Below are positions 15,564 through 24,925 of a stretch of DNA of 64,000 bases, piece by piece. Source of the DNA: Phycisphaerales bacterium (GTDB taxonomy: Bacteria > Planctomycetota > Phycisphaerae > Phycisphaerales > UBA1924); the NCBI GenBank assembly GCA_020845755.1, contig JADLFE010000033.1, positions 62,001 through 126,000 on the forward strand, in the 5' to 3' direction. A program made the translations under genes and the position numbers. The notes beneath the pieces are model-generated. The model did no database searches and was not told where the DNA came from. It saw only the letters and a list, made by a program, of their open reading frames with translations. Numbering within the stretch: position 1 is the stretch's first letter; every line of letters starts with the position of its first letter.

Positions 15564-18023
15564 TCATTTGTTCTTCGGCTGCACGCCCTGCGCGTTGGCT
15601 TCTTCCTTGATATCGCGGTGGTGCTCGGCGACCGCGGGGTCGAAGGGGGAGTCCTTGAGTCGTCGTGCCCAGGTGGCGAGTTCGTTCTTGTCCTGCCGGG
15701 CCTCGGCCAGGTCATAGAACAGCGTGCAGGCCCGCAGGACATCGATGTGATTCGGATCCTTGACGCGTGCCATCGCGTGGTCGTAGGTCCACTGGGCGTC
15801 GGCGCGGGCGAGGTCCCACTCCTTGCGCCTGACGTGCACGGTGCAGCGCATGCCGTGGGCCATCTCGGCGGAGTCGTCCCAATTTCCTTCCTGGTCCTTG
15901 GCGCCGGCGACGAGGGTGTCGGTGTAGGAGAGCGCCAGGTCGAAGCGGTCGGCGCCGATCATCATCATGGTGGCCTGCCCGAGGTAGTTTCTGGTGCGTG
16001 GGTGGCGGATTCCGTAGAGTTCGGTGGCGGTGCGGACGACCTGGGCGAAGCGGTCGGTCGATTCGCTGGTGCGACCGGCCTTGGTGAGGTAGATCGCGAG
16101 GTTGAAGAGGGAGTTGAGGGTATCGGGGTGCATATCACCGAACAGTGATCGGCGCACTTCGAGGGCGTCTTGCATGGGCGGCAGGCCCTGGTCGAGCAGG
16201 CCCTGGTTGCAAAGGCTGACGCCGAGGTTGTTGAGCGCGAAGGCCAATTCGCGCTGATGGGCCGGGTCGTTTCGGCGTGCCGCGATGATCGCGCGATAGA
16301 GGGCGTCGGCCTGGGGATCTCCGATGTCGAGGGAGTTGGCGAGCGAGTGCTCGAGGTCCAGCACCGCGTCGTGTTGCGGGCCGAGTTGGCTGGTCGCGTC
16401 GGGGAGGAGGTCGCGGCAGAGGGTGACCGCCTCGGATTTCCGATCGCTGTCGGAGAGCAACTGCGCGAGCGCGGCGGTGGTGTAGACGTTGTCGGGAGAG
16501 GCGTGAGATTCGGCCGCGAAGCCGATGCGGAGGGAAGCGCGCAGGTGTTCTTCGCCCTTCTGGAGTTCGCCGACGTTGACGTAGGCGCGTCCGATGGTCC
16601 CGTGGATCGCGGCGCGGATGCGTCCGTCCTCGATTCGATCGGGCGCGATGCGTCCGGCGGCCTGATCGAGGGCGTGTCGGACGGTCACTTCGCGGCCGAG
16701 GGTCATTTCGGGCGAGGCGGCCATGATGATCTGGAGGAAGAACTGGTTGATCTGGTTGTTTGTCTGGAGTTCGCGTTCGACGAGTTTCGTTTTCGCCCGT
16801 GCTTCGCTCGCCTGCCAGAGTGTGGCGGCGAACCCGGCGACCAGCGAGAGGAAGGTGACGGAGGTTGCGCCGACGAGAGTGCGGTGACGGCGGACGAATT
16901 TGCGGACCAGGTAGGCGCGGGTCGGTGGGCGAGCGAGGATGGGCTGGTCGTGGAGGAAGCGTCGGATGTCTTCGGCGAGTTCCGCCGCCGTGCCGTAGCG
17001 CCGCTCCGGGTCCTTTTCGAGGGCCTTGGCGACGATCGTCTCGATGTCTCCCTTGAGGGAGGGATCATGGGCGGCGATCGAACGCGGCTCCTGCTCGCTG
17101 ATGACGCGGATGGCGGCGTGAACGCTGGAGTTGGCGACGTCGAGTGGTGGCCTGCCCACGAGGAGTTCGTAGAGGATGACGCCCAGCGAGTACACGTCGG
17201 CGCGGATGTCCAGGCGTGCCGGATCGCCCGACACCTGCTCGGGGCTCATGTACGCGAGTGTTCCGAGCACCTGCCCGGCCTCGGACTGGAGGGTGGCCTG
17301 TCCGGCGCGGTCGGCGAGGCGTGCGATGCCGAAGTCGAGGATCTTGGGATGGGAGTCGGAGGTGACGAGGATGTTGGCGGGCTTGAGGTCGCGGTGGATC
17401 ACGCCGCGCTGGTGGGCGTGCGCGACGGCGTCGCAGACGCGGGCGAAGAGGTCGAGCCTCGCGCGGGTCGAAAGCCCCTGCTCGCGCGCGAACGTGTCGA
17501 GGGGTCGTCCCTCGACGAGTTCCATCGCGACAAACGGGATCGCAGCGCCGGAGCGATGGTCCGTACCGGCGTCGTAGACCTGCGCGATGCCGGGGTGCTG
17601 GAGCATGCCGAGCGTGGACGCCTCGCGTGAGAGTCGGCGGAGCATGGACGAGGAGACGAAGCCGGGGCGGACGAGTTTGAGCGCGACAGCGCGCTCGGGG
17701 GCGTCCTGGCGCGCGGCATACACCACGCCCATCCCACCCACGCCGATGGGCTTGATGATGGTGTATCGCCCGATGGTGCTTCCCGGGGCGAGGGTGGGTG
17801 CCTGGAGGGCGAGGTCGTCGATGGCGAGGCCCGCATCGGCGAGGGCGGATCCTTCGAGGAAGTGGGGATCGGTATCGTGGTGCGAGAGGAGGGACTCGAG
17901 TTCGTGGCGCATCGCGTCGTCGTCGGCGCACTCACGATCGAGGAATGTGTGTTGCTCTTCGGGCGTGATCGCGACGAGCCTGGCGAAGAGTTCGCGTGAG
18001 CGTCGATCGAACTCTGCGCTCAT
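15564..18023 (-). CDS. Membrane Ser/Thr protein kinase with C-terminal TPR region
   Basis: 819 residues from ATG 18023, which overlaps the stop of the sigma-factor gene (ATGA). The frame is open far upstream, but that part shadows the sigma gene. A short N-terminal region is followed by a Hanks-type kinase: glycine loop GVGGMGVVY (94-102), K116, catalytic HRDLKPAN (210-217), DFG (230-232) and SPEQ (260-263). A transmembrane helix at about 382-404 precedes tetratricopeptide repeats. This is the usual planctomycete kinase layout. Coupling to an ECF sigma factor suggests it phosphorylates or otherwise controls that factor in response to an extracytoplasmic signal. Confidence 0.9.
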   Translation of the reverse strand: MSAEFDRRSRELFARLVAITPEEQHTFLDRECADDDAMRHELESLLSHHDTDPHFLEGSALADAGLAIDDLALQAPTLAPGSTIGRYTIIKPIGVGGMGVVYAARQDAPERAVALKLVRPGFVSSSMLRRLSREASTLGMLQHPGIAQVYDAGTDHRSGAAIPFVAMELVEGRPLDTFAREQGLSTRARLDLFARVCDAVAHAHQRGVIHRDLKPANILVTSDSHPKILDFGIARLADRAGQATLQSEAGQVLGTLAYMSPEQVSGDPARLDIRADVYSLGVILYELLVGRPPLDVANSSVHAAIRVISEQEPRSIAAHDPSLKGDIETIVAKALEKDPERRYGTAAELAEDIRRFLHDQPILARPPTRAYLVRKFVRRHRTLVGATSVTFLSLVAGFAATLWQASEARAKTKLVERELQTNNQINQFFLQIIMAASPEMTLGREVTVRHALDQAAGRIAPDRIEDGRIRAAIHGTIGRAYVNVGELQKGEEHLRASLRIGFAAESHASPDNVYTTAALAQLLSDSDRKSEAVTLCRDLLPDATSQLGPQHDAVLDLEHSLANSLDIGDPQADALYRAIIAARRNDPAHQRELAFALNNLGVSLCNQGLLDQGLPPMQDALEVRRSLFGDMHPDTLNSLFNLAIYLTKAGRTSESTDRFAQVVRTATELYGIRHPRTRNYLGQATMMMIGADRFDLALSYTDTLVAGAKDQEGNWDDSAEMAHGMRCTVHVRRKEWDLARADAQWTYDHAMARVKDPNHIDVLRACTLFYDLAEARQDKNELATWARRLKDSPFDPAVAEHHRDIKEEANAQGVQPKNK

Positions 18024-18622
18024 CCGATTTCTCCTTCGCCGATCGATTCCAGTTCGCGTCGCAGCCACGCCCGGGCGAAGACCCAGTCGTTCTTGACGGT
18101 GCCGGTCGAGACTCCCAGCGCCTCGGCGGTCTGCTCGATGGAGAGGCCCGCGAAGTAGCGGAGGAGGACGATCTCGGCCTGGCGCGAGTCGCGTGTTTCC
18201 AATCTCGCCAGCGCCGCGTCCAGTCGAAGCAGGTCCATCCCGGCGCCGGCGGTAGCGGGCGTAGGGTCGGCGATGAGGTCCTCGCGCAGGTCGGCGCGGG
18301 CACGGTCTCCGCCGTGCTTGGCGGCGCGGTGTCGGCGGGCTCGATCGATGAGGATTCGGCGCATGGCGCGGGCCGCGGCGGCGAAGAAGTGCCCGCGTCC
18401 CTGCCATTCGATGGCTTCGCCCCCAACGAGTCGCAGGTAGGCCTCGTGGACAAGGGCGGTGGGCTGGAGTGTCTGGCCGGCGGGTTCTTTGGAAAGTTGT
18501 GCCGCCGCCAGACGCCGGAGTTCGTCGTAGACAAGTGGAAGCAGGGACTCGGCGGCCTTTGGGTCGCCTGCGCCGGCTGCCTTGATCAGCCGCGTCACGT
18601 GCTGTGTTGGAGTTGGTTCCAT
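18020..18622 (-). CDS. ECF sigma factor, TIGR02999-like
   Basis: 200 residues from ATG 18622. The region-2 core is YDELRRLAAAQLSKEPAGQT and ALVHEAYLRL; region 4 is LLRYFAGLSIEQTAEALGV followed by GTVKNDWVFARAWLRREL. The sequence style matches the TIGR02999 sigma group, abundant in planctomycetes and often encoded beside Ser/Thr kinases. The kinase start overlaps its stop, so the two are translated together and probably form a signalling unit. Targets are unknown. Confidence 0.9.
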   Translation of the reverse strand: MEPTPTQHVTRLIKAAGAGDPKAAESLLPLVYDELRRLAAAQLSKEPAGQTLQPTALVHEAYLRLVGGEAIEWQGRGHFFAAAARAMRRILIDRARRHRAAKHGGDRARADLREDLIADPTPATAGAGMDLLRLDAALARLETRDSRQAEIVLLRYFAGLSIEQTAEALGVSTGTVKNDWVFARAWLRRELESIGEGEIG

Positions 18623-18778
18623 GGCTCCGATCGCACATCCTACCCGATCCCGCGAAAATCTCCGCACCAATCCGGGCCTTGTTCGGGGGCGGATCTGGGT
18701 CTGTGTCCGGTACAGTGTGGATCCGCGGGACCCGTGGCGGCGTATCGGGCTCTCCCGCACACAATCAGGGAGAAAGAC

Positions 18779-20332
18779 ATGAACCGCCCCTGCACGCGTC
18801 GCGCCCTCACGAGTTTGCTCGCGCTGGTGGGCTTGGCCCCGACGGCGCTTTCTCAGGTCTACAGCACCTCGCCCGACTGGACGTCGCTGGACATGCAGGT
18901 ATCGACCGGGGCGGCCCTGGTCGATCTCAACCGCGACGGCTGGCTCGACCTGGTCGTCTCCAACGGCAACGACATCTCGCTCCAGCGCCTCGTCGTCTAT
19001 TACAACGACGGCACGGGTCAACTCGAGCGCTCGCCCAGTTGGCAATCCGCCAACACCGCCTACCACGGGCACCTCGACGTCGGCGACGTGAACGCCGACG
19101 GGTGGCCCGATGTCGCCGTCGGGATCCTCCTGGCGCAGGGGGGGACGTCGGCACGCCTGTACATGAACAACAACGGCGTGCTCAACACCACCGCCGCGTG
19201 GAGCGCGCCCGTTTCCGGCGACACCTTCGGCGTCTCGTTCGGGGACATGAACGGCGACGGGCGGCCCGATCTGGCGGTCGCCAGCGGCGAGGCGTACAAC
19301 AACGTTCCCAAGCGAAACTGCGTCTATCTCAACGTGGGCGGCGCACTCTCAACGAGCGTTTCGTGGGAGACCGCCACCACCAAGAACTTCAACACCTGCA
19401 TCTGGCTCGATCGCGACCGCGACGGACTGCTCGACCTCTGCTACAACGGATCCAACACCGACACCTTTGTCTATCGGAACCTCGGCACCACCCTCGAAAC
19501 CACCGCGACCTGGCGTACCAACGACAGCCGGAACCAGTTCTGCCTCATGGCCACCACCGGCGATGTCACGGGCGACGGTCTGCGCGAACTGATTCTCGCG
19601 GACAACAACCAGCTCTTCAGCGGATCGGGGCGCTTCCGCCAATACAACGGGCTGGGCGCGGGCAACTACAGCACCACCGCCAACTGGACGTACTCCGACG
19701 GCTACACCGCCGCCGTTTTCCTGGGGGACATCAACAACGACCACAAGATCGACCTGTGCACCGGCGAGTGGTTCGGGCGGTCGCGCTACTTCCTGAACAA
19801 CGGGACGGGCTTCGCGGCGGCGTCCACGTGGCAATCCGCGGGCACCAGCACGGTCGAGCGCATCTACCTGGGCGACGTGGACAACAAGAGCCGGCGCGTC
19901 AAGGCCGCCCAGTTCAGCGGTTCCTCCAAGCTCGTCCACCTGCCGACGCAGCCGGTCGAGGATGTGCTGAAGGTCGTGGTCGACAGCGTCACCCTGCCGC
20001 GCAGCCAGTGGTGCGCCAGCCGCGAGTTCGGGTGGGTATCGATCGGCGTGACGCCGGCGTCGTCGGTGCGCGTTGTTTATATCGCCAGCGCCAGCCTCGA
20101 CATGGCGGTCTCGAACTGGGACGACAACCGTCCCAACCAACTCTACTACAACAAGACCACGCCTCCCTGTGGCGCGGACTTCAACGAGGACGGCTTCGTC
20201 AACGCCCTGGACTACGACGGGTTTGCGGAGGCGTTCGAGATCGGGGACGAAACGGGCGACTTCAACATCGACGGGTTCGTGAATGGGCTGGACTACGACG
20301 CTTTCGCGGAGCATTTCGAGGCGGGGTGCTGA
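18779..20332 (+). CDS. Secreted FG-GAP/VCBS beta-propeller protein with GC-dockerin
   Basis: 517 residues from ATG 18779 (AGGGAGAAAG upstream). Signal peptide about 1-25 (cleavage near LSQ). At least five repeats of the FG-GAP/VCBS type carry Ca-binding loops such as DLNRDGWLDLVV, DVNADGWPDVAV, DMNGDGRPDLAV and DINNDHKIDLCT, predicting a seven-bladed propeller. Two dockerin repeats (ADFNEDGFVNALDYD and GDFNIDGFVNGLDYD) end in FEAGC. It is likely an extracellular binding or adhesion protein. It diverges from the sigma-factor gene. Confidence 0.85.
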   Translation: MNRPCTRRALTSLLALVGLAPTALSQVYSTSPDWTSLDMQVSTGAALVDLNRDGWLDLVVSNGNDISLQRLVVYYNDGTGQLERSPSWQSANTAYHGHLDVGDVNADGWPDVAVGILLAQGGTSARLYMNNNGVLNTTAAWSAPVSGDTFGVSFGDMNGDGRPDLAVASGEAYNNVPKRNCVYLNVGGALSTSVSWETATTKNFNTCIWLDRDRDGLLDLCYNGSNTDTFVYRNLGTTLETTATWRTNDSRNQFCLMATTGDVTGDGLRELILADNNQLFSGSGRFRQYNGLGAGNYSTTANWTYSDGYTAAVFLGDINNDHKIDLCTGEWFGRSRYFLNNGTGFAAASTWQSAGTSTVERIYLGDVDNKSRRVKAAQFSGSSKLVHLPTQPVEDVLKVVVDSVTLPRSQWCASREFGWVSIGVTPASSVRVVYIASASLDMAVSNWDDNRPNQLYYNKTTPPCGADFNEDGFVNALDYDGFAEAFEIGDETGDFNIDGFVNGLDYDAFAEHFEAGC

Positions 20333-20350
20333 TCCGCTACATTGGTGGCG

Positions 20351-23002
20351 ATGAGCGATCGTCATCACCAGCCACCTCCGGCCCCTTTCGTGCTGATGCT
20401 TCTCGCGGGCGCGATGCTCGTTGGCGCGCTTGAACTCGCCCTCCGGCCGGGGGCGAGCGCCGGGCGCATCGCATCGAGCGCCAAGAACGTCGGCGGCGTT
20501 GCACCCGCCGCCCCCGCCGATTCCCGCGCCCTCTCGCCCGAAGAGTCTCGCTCGCTCATGCAGATCGAGCCCGGCTTTGTCGCCGATCTCGCCTGCGCCG
20601 AGCCCATCATCGAGGCACCCGTCGCCCTCACCTTCGACTCGGACGGTCGCCTCTGGGTCGTCGAGATGCGCGGCTATATGCCCGACAACGACGCCACCGG
20701 CGAACGCGAGCCCTCCGGGCGCATCACCATCCTTTCCGACCAAGACCACGACGGCTTCTTCGAATCCTCCCGCGTCTTCATGGACAAGCTCGTGCTCCCC
20801 CGCGGCGTGCTCCCCCTCAGCGTCACCCAAACCTCCACCACCGCCCTCGTCCTTTCGCCTCCCGATCTCTTCATCGCCTACGACGACGACAACGACGGCA
20901 CGTGCGACCGCAGCGTCTCGGTCATGAAAGACCTCGGCGGCATCGAAAACCCCGAGCACGCGCCAAACGGGCTGCTCCGCGGGCTCGACAACTGGATCGA
21001 GTTCACCCAGCACGACAAGGCCTTTCGTGTCCGCGCCGACGCCGTCGACACGCGAACCGTGCCGCTCCACGGCCAGTGGGGCATCAGCAAGGACGACCTC
21101 GGCCGCGTCTTCTACGTGCCAAACTCCGACGCGCTCCGCGCCGACCTCTTGCCCAAGCACTACTTCGCCCGCAATCGCCAGCAATCGCGCGAGGGCGTCA
21201 TCTATGAACTTGTTCAGCCCGACCCAACCGTCTGGCCCATCCGCCCCACCATCGGCGTCAACCGCGGCTACATGGCCAACATCCTCCGACCCGACGGCCG
21301 GCTCGCCACCCACACCGCGGCCTGCGCGCCGGTCATCTACCGCGAGCACGCCTTCGGCCCGGCTTTCCTCGGCAACGCCTTCGTCTGCGAGCCCGCCGCG
21401 TATCTCGTCAAGCGTCACACGCTCCAAGACCAGAACGGTGTGATCATCGCCCATCATGGCACGCCGGGACGTGAGTTCCTTGCCAGCCTCGATGAACGCT
21501 TCCGCCCCGTCAACTCCTGCGTGGGGCCCGACGGCTCGATCTACCTTGCCGACATGTACCGCGGGGTGATCCAGCACAAGACGTACCTCACCGACTACCT
21601 GAAGGGCTACATCAAGGAGCACAACCTCGAAACGCCACTGAACTGCGGCAGGATCTGGCGAATCCGGCGTGACACGCGCGAGGGTGCGTCGCATCCGGCG
21701 CCCATTCGGTTCTCAACGCTCTCGACGCCGCAGGTCGCCTCGTATCTCGAATCGCCCGACGGCTGGTGGCGCGACACGGCCCAGTCCGTGCTCGTCGATC
21801 GCGCCGATGCACAGGCCGACGCCGAAGCGCGTCGCGTCTTTGAGCACTCGGTCAATCCGCTCGCCCGCCTCCACGCGCTCTGGACGCTCGAGGGAATCGC
21901 ATTCAATGCACAGGTGCGCTCGCCCGCGGACACGCCCCTCGGGCTCGGTCAGTCGGACATCACCCGCGCCTGCGTCGACCCCGATCCGAACATCGCCGCG
22001 GCGGGTCTTCGACTGTTGGTCGAGCGGGCGAGCGTCGAGCGGGCGAGCAAAGGCGCATCGCCCGAACTGATCCCCGTCTTTGATCGCCTCAGCCAGGGCG
22101 AATCGCCGATCGTCCGCCGCCAGTCCGCCCTCTCGCTCCCGCTGCTCAATCTCGATAAGCCCGCGCTGGTGGAGCGCCTCGCGCGCCTGATCCGCAACGA
22201 CTCCGGCGATCGTCTGATGCGTGTCGCGGTCGTCAACTCTGCCGCCGGCGTCGAACTCGAACTGCTCAACCACCTCTTCTCTTCATCCGCGTTCGGGCAG
22301 TCGCCGGCGTCCGCCCGCGTCGTCGCAGCCTTGGCAGAGTGTCTCGTCAAGCGGAACGACGCCACGCGGCGCCAGGTTGTCGAACTGGCGGCCGATCTCT
22401 CGCTCCGCGACGACGAGCGTTGTGTACCCATCCTGAAGTCGATCGCCGCGGCGCAGAATCTCCGCGACAAGCAGCCGCGCACGATCAAGTTGGATGCCGA
22501 ACCCACGCGTTGGCGAGCGGCCCTCGGCCATGCGGGGCGTTACACCCCGATGCTCGAGGCCGGCGACGCATATCTCACGTGGAAGGGGCGGGTGAACGAG
22601 CCGATCACGCGAGAACTGACGATCGAGGAACAGCGGCTCATGGATCGCGGCCGTTCGCTCTACACGATTTGCGCCGGGTGTCACGGCAAGGAGGGCCAGG
22701 GCGTCGCGGGGTCGATCCCGCCGCTCGCCGGCTCGGCGCGCGTGCTGGGACGCCCCGAAACACTCGCCAAGATTGTGCTGCACGGGCTCGAGGGCCCGCT
22801 CGACACGGGGGAGCCCACCAACGCCGCCATGCCCGCCTCGCCGGTCAAGACCGACGACGACATCGCGGGGGTGCTGACCTTTGTCCGCCGCTCGTGGGGC
22901 AACGCGGCCGCACCGGTTTCTCCCGATCTTGTTCGCGAGATCCGCAATGTCAATCTGGGTCGGAAGGTGCCGTGGACGAGGGCGGAACTGGACGGTAAGT
23001 GA
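20351..23002 (+). CDS. PVC-type membrane-bound dehydrogenase with C-terminal cytochrome c
   Basis: 883 residues from ATG 20351. An N-terminal membrane anchor (about 14-35) precedes a beta-propeller dehydrogenase domain of the kind called membrane-bound dehydrogenase in Planctomycetes/Verrucomicrobia (EPGFVADLACAEPIIEAP, FDSDGRLWVVEMRGYM, YVPNSDALR, LADMYRGVIQHKTYLTDYL). A helical HEAT-like region follows, and the C-terminus holds a cytochrome c with heme site CAGCH (about residue 773). It probably oxidises a sugar or alcohol outside the cytoplasmic membrane and passes electrons to its own heme. The substrate is unknown. It follows the FG-GAP gene by 18 bases. Confidence 0.85.
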   Translation: MSDRHHQPPPAPFVLMLLAGAMLVGALELALRPGASAGRIASSAKNVGGVAPAAPADSRALSPEESRSLMQIEPGFVADLACAEPIIEAPVALTFDSDGRLWVVEMRGYMPDNDATGEREPSGRITILSDQDHDGFFESSRVFMDKLVLPRGVLPLSVTQTSTTALVLSPPDLFIAYDDDNDGTCDRSVSVMKDLGGIENPEHAPNGLLRGLDNWIEFTQHDKAFRVRADAVDTRTVPLHGQWGISKDDLGRVFYVPNSDALRADLLPKHYFARNRQQSREGVIYELVQPDPTVWPIRPTIGVNRGYMANILRPDGRLATHTAACAPVIYREHAFGPAFLGNAFVCEPAAYLVKRHTLQDQNGVIIAHHGTPGREFLASLDERFRPVNSCVGPDGSIYLADMYRGVIQHKTYLTDYLKGYIKEHNLETPLNCGRIWRIRRDTREGASHPAPIRFSTLSTPQVASYLESPDGWWRDTAQSVLVDRADAQADAEARRVFEHSVNPLARLHALWTLEGIAFNAQVRSPADTPLGLGQSDITRACVDPDPNIAAAGLRLLVERASVERASKGASPELIPVFDRLSQGESPIVRRQSALSLPLLNLDKPALVERLARLIRNDSGDRLMRVAVVNSAAGVELELLNHLFSSSAFGQSPASARVVAALAECLVKRNDATRRQVVELAADLSLRDDERCVPILKSIAAAQNLRDKQPRTIKLDAEPTRWRAALGHAGRYTPMLEAGDAYLTWKGRVNEPITRELTIEEQRLMDRGRSLYTICAGCHGKEGQGVAGSIPPLAGSARVLGRPETLAKIVLHGLEGPLDTGEPTNAAMPASPVKTDDDIAGVLTFVRRSWGNAAAPVSPDLVREIRNVNLGRKVPWTRAELDGK

Positions 23003-23108
23003 CGATGTCGGGGATCGGAACGCCAGTGGCGGGGCGGAGGGCGACGATTGCCGGCCACGGGCGGATCGGGCTTGTGGATATGGCGGGGTTCGGTATTCTG
23101 GCTGCGTG

Positions 23109-24137
23109 ATGAAACTTCCAGGCGAAGCGGTGGCGAGGTTGAAGCGGTTTTATGAAGGCCGCGCGGTGTGCGTGACGGGCGGCGCGGGTTTCATCGGCGG
23201 CCACCTGCTGGATGCGTTGCTGTCGCTGGGCGCGTCGATCACGGTGATTGATGATCTGTCGAGTTCGGACGTGGGGCATGTGGCGGAACTGATCGACCTT
23301 GAGCCCAAGCGGGTTCGGTTTGTCCATGGCTCGATCCTGGATGATGACGCGCTGCGGGACGCGATCTCGGGGCGTGACGACGCGCCGGCGGCGGCGACGG
23401 TGTTTCACCTGGCGGCGATCGGGAGCGTGCCGCGGAGCATCAAGGAGCCGCAGCGGACGTGGTCGGTGAACGCGACGGGGACGCTGCGGGTTTTGGAAGC
23501 GGCGCGGAACGCGAGTTCGGCGCGGGTGGTGTTCGCGGCGAGTTCGTCGGCGTATGGGGATCAGCGGGGCGCGTCGAAGGTCGAGACGATGGTTCCTTCG
23601 CCGTTGTCGCCGTACGCGGCGTCGAAATTGGCGGGCGAGCACCTGATGGCGTCGTGGGCGCAGAGCTACGGGCTGTCGACGGCGAGCCTGCGGTATTTCA
23701 ACGTGTTCGGGGCGCGGCAGAGCGCCGAGAGCCAGTACGCGGCGGTGGTGCCGGCGATGATCAAGAGGTTACTGGAAGGCATGCCGCCGGTGATCTATGG
23801 GGATGGGCGGCAGACGCGTGACATGACGTATGTTGGGAACGCGGTCCTTGGGACGCTCCTGGCGGGGGCGTGCGAGCGGGCGCTCAAGGGCGAGGTGATG
23901 AACATCGGCGGAGGGTGGCGGGTGTCGATCCTGGAGTTGTCGCAGAAGTTGGCGGCGCTGTGCGGGATGGAGGGCGTGACGCCGGTGTTTGAACCTTCGC
24001 GGACAGGGGATGTAAAGGACTCGCTGGCGGATATTTCGCGGGCGCGTGAGGTGCTCGGGTACGAGGCGTTCACGACGGTGGACGCGGGGCTGGCGGAGAC
24101 GGTGAAGTGGTGCCGGGAGTTGGCGGGGAAGGCGTAG
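23109..24137 (+). CDS. NAD-dependent sugar-nucleotide epimerase/dehydratase (extended SDR)
   Basis: 342 residues from ATG 23109; a GTG three bases earlier is possible. The Rossmann motif GGAGFIG is at 24-30; the active site is SSSAYG with YAASK, and the segment GSVPRSIKEP resembles WbpP-type UDP-N-acetylglucosamine 4-epimerases. The substrate-side motif LRYFNVFG is intact. It probably converts a UDP- or GDP-sugar for surface polysaccharide synthesis. No glycosyltransferase gene is adjacent, so the exact sugar is open. Confidence 0.85.
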   Translation: MKLPGEAVARLKRFYEGRAVCVTGGAGFIGGHLLDALLSLGASITVIDDLSSSDVGHVAELIDLEPKRVRFVHGSILDDDALRDAISGRDDAPAAATVFHLAAIGSVPRSIKEPQRTWSVNATGTLRVLEAARNASSARVVFAASSSAYGDQRGASKVETMVPSPLSPYAASKLAGEHLMASWAQSYGLSTASLRYFNVFGARQSAESQYAAVVPAMIKRLLEGMPPVIYGDGRQTRDMTYVGNAVLGTLLAGACERALKGEVMNIGGGWRVSILELSQKLAALCGMEGVTPVFEPSRTGDVKDSLADISRAREVLGYEAFTTVDAGLAETVKWCRELAGKA

Positions 24138-24222
24138 GCCAAATCGCCAAAGCGCGAATGAAGAGCAGACGTGAAGCGAAGGGCACGCGGCGTTGTGGAC
24201 GCGGCGTCGGTACGATGCGCGT

Positions 24223-24423
24223 GTGCAGACGATCATCGATTGGATCGGCGGGCTGTATGAACTGGCGCGGCTGGCGGTGGTGACGCGCGGGCGGTTCGGC
24301 GGCGCGTACTGGCAGTGGCGGCTTCACACAGCGTTTGGGCGTGGTTACCCGTCGCGCGGGGAGACGGTGCGGGCGGTGCTGGCGTATGGGCGGTGGGTGT
24401 ATCGGATGCGTCGCGGACGCTAG
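24223..24423 (+). CDS. Small basic hypothetical protein (66 aa)
   Basis: GTG 24223 begins a 66-residue protein rich in Arg, Trp and Tyr, with LARLAVVTRGRFGGAYWQWR near the middle and RMRRGR at the end. An amphipathic or membrane-peripheral helix is possible. Codon use fits the neighbours, and it is compactly placed between the epimerase and the next small gene. No family was recognised. Confidence 0.5.
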   Translation: MQTIIDWIGGLYELARLAVVTRGRFGGAYWQWRLHTAFGRGYPSRGETVRAVLAYGRWVYRMRRGR

Positions 24424-24476
24424 GCTAGTGGCGCGGCGGTTGGCGGGACGGATCGGACATTCGTGGGAGCGCGGAC

Positions 24477-24806
24477 ATGAACGAGCAAGCGGGCGGGAAC
24501 GGCGTGAGCGGATCGTACATGCGTGCGTTCCTGCCGGGATTGGTGATCGGACTGGTGGTGGGCGGGTTTGGCGGTGCGTATCTGGTGCCGATGCTGTCAA
24601 GCCCGGACGCGACGCCGACGACGCACCCCGGGCCGCGGCCCGGGACGGTGGCGCCGACGCCCGATCCGGATCGGATCCAGGAGCGACCCGAGCAGCCCGC
24701 GGCGGGCGAGACCAAGCCCGAGGAAGCCGGGTCGACGGACGCGACGCCTGACGAGAAGAAGGAAGAGGCCAAGCCGGCGGAGAAGCCGGTTGAGCCGCCG
24801 AAGTAG
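24477..24806 (+). CDS. Single-pass membrane protein with acidic Pro-rich tail
   Basis: 109 residues from ATG 24477. A polar start is followed by one transmembrane segment (about 16-41, FLPGLVIGLVVGGFGGAYLV) and a low-complexity tail of Pro, Glu, Lys, Thr and Ala ending AEKPVEPPK. The tail is probably disordered and periplasmic or cytoplasmic depending on orientation. No domain is recognised and function is unknown. Confidence 0.6.
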   Translation: MNEQAGGNGVSGSYMRAFLPGLVIGLVVGGFGGAYLVPMLSSPDATPTTHPGPRPGTVAPTPDPDRIQERPEQPAAGETKPEEAGSTDATPDEKKEEAKPAEKPVEPPK

Positions 24807-24925
24807 ATGAGGGGCGCGGCGCGTGTCGGGGCTCTGCGCCGACGTCGCGTGGGCCTCGGGCTTGGGCGCGGTGAAGGGGATGAAGGCATCGGCACGGAGT
24901 GCCGACCCACCACGGAGCACCTGTG

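Noticed and set aside
18024-18764. In-frame extension of the kinase to 1066 residues
   Set aside because: The extra part is the antiparallel-frame shadow of the sigma gene on the same strand; ATG 18023 overlaps the sigma stop, as is usual for coupled genes.
19349-21694. 781-residue minus-strand frame
   Set aside because: Shadow of the FG-GAP and dehydrogenase genes.
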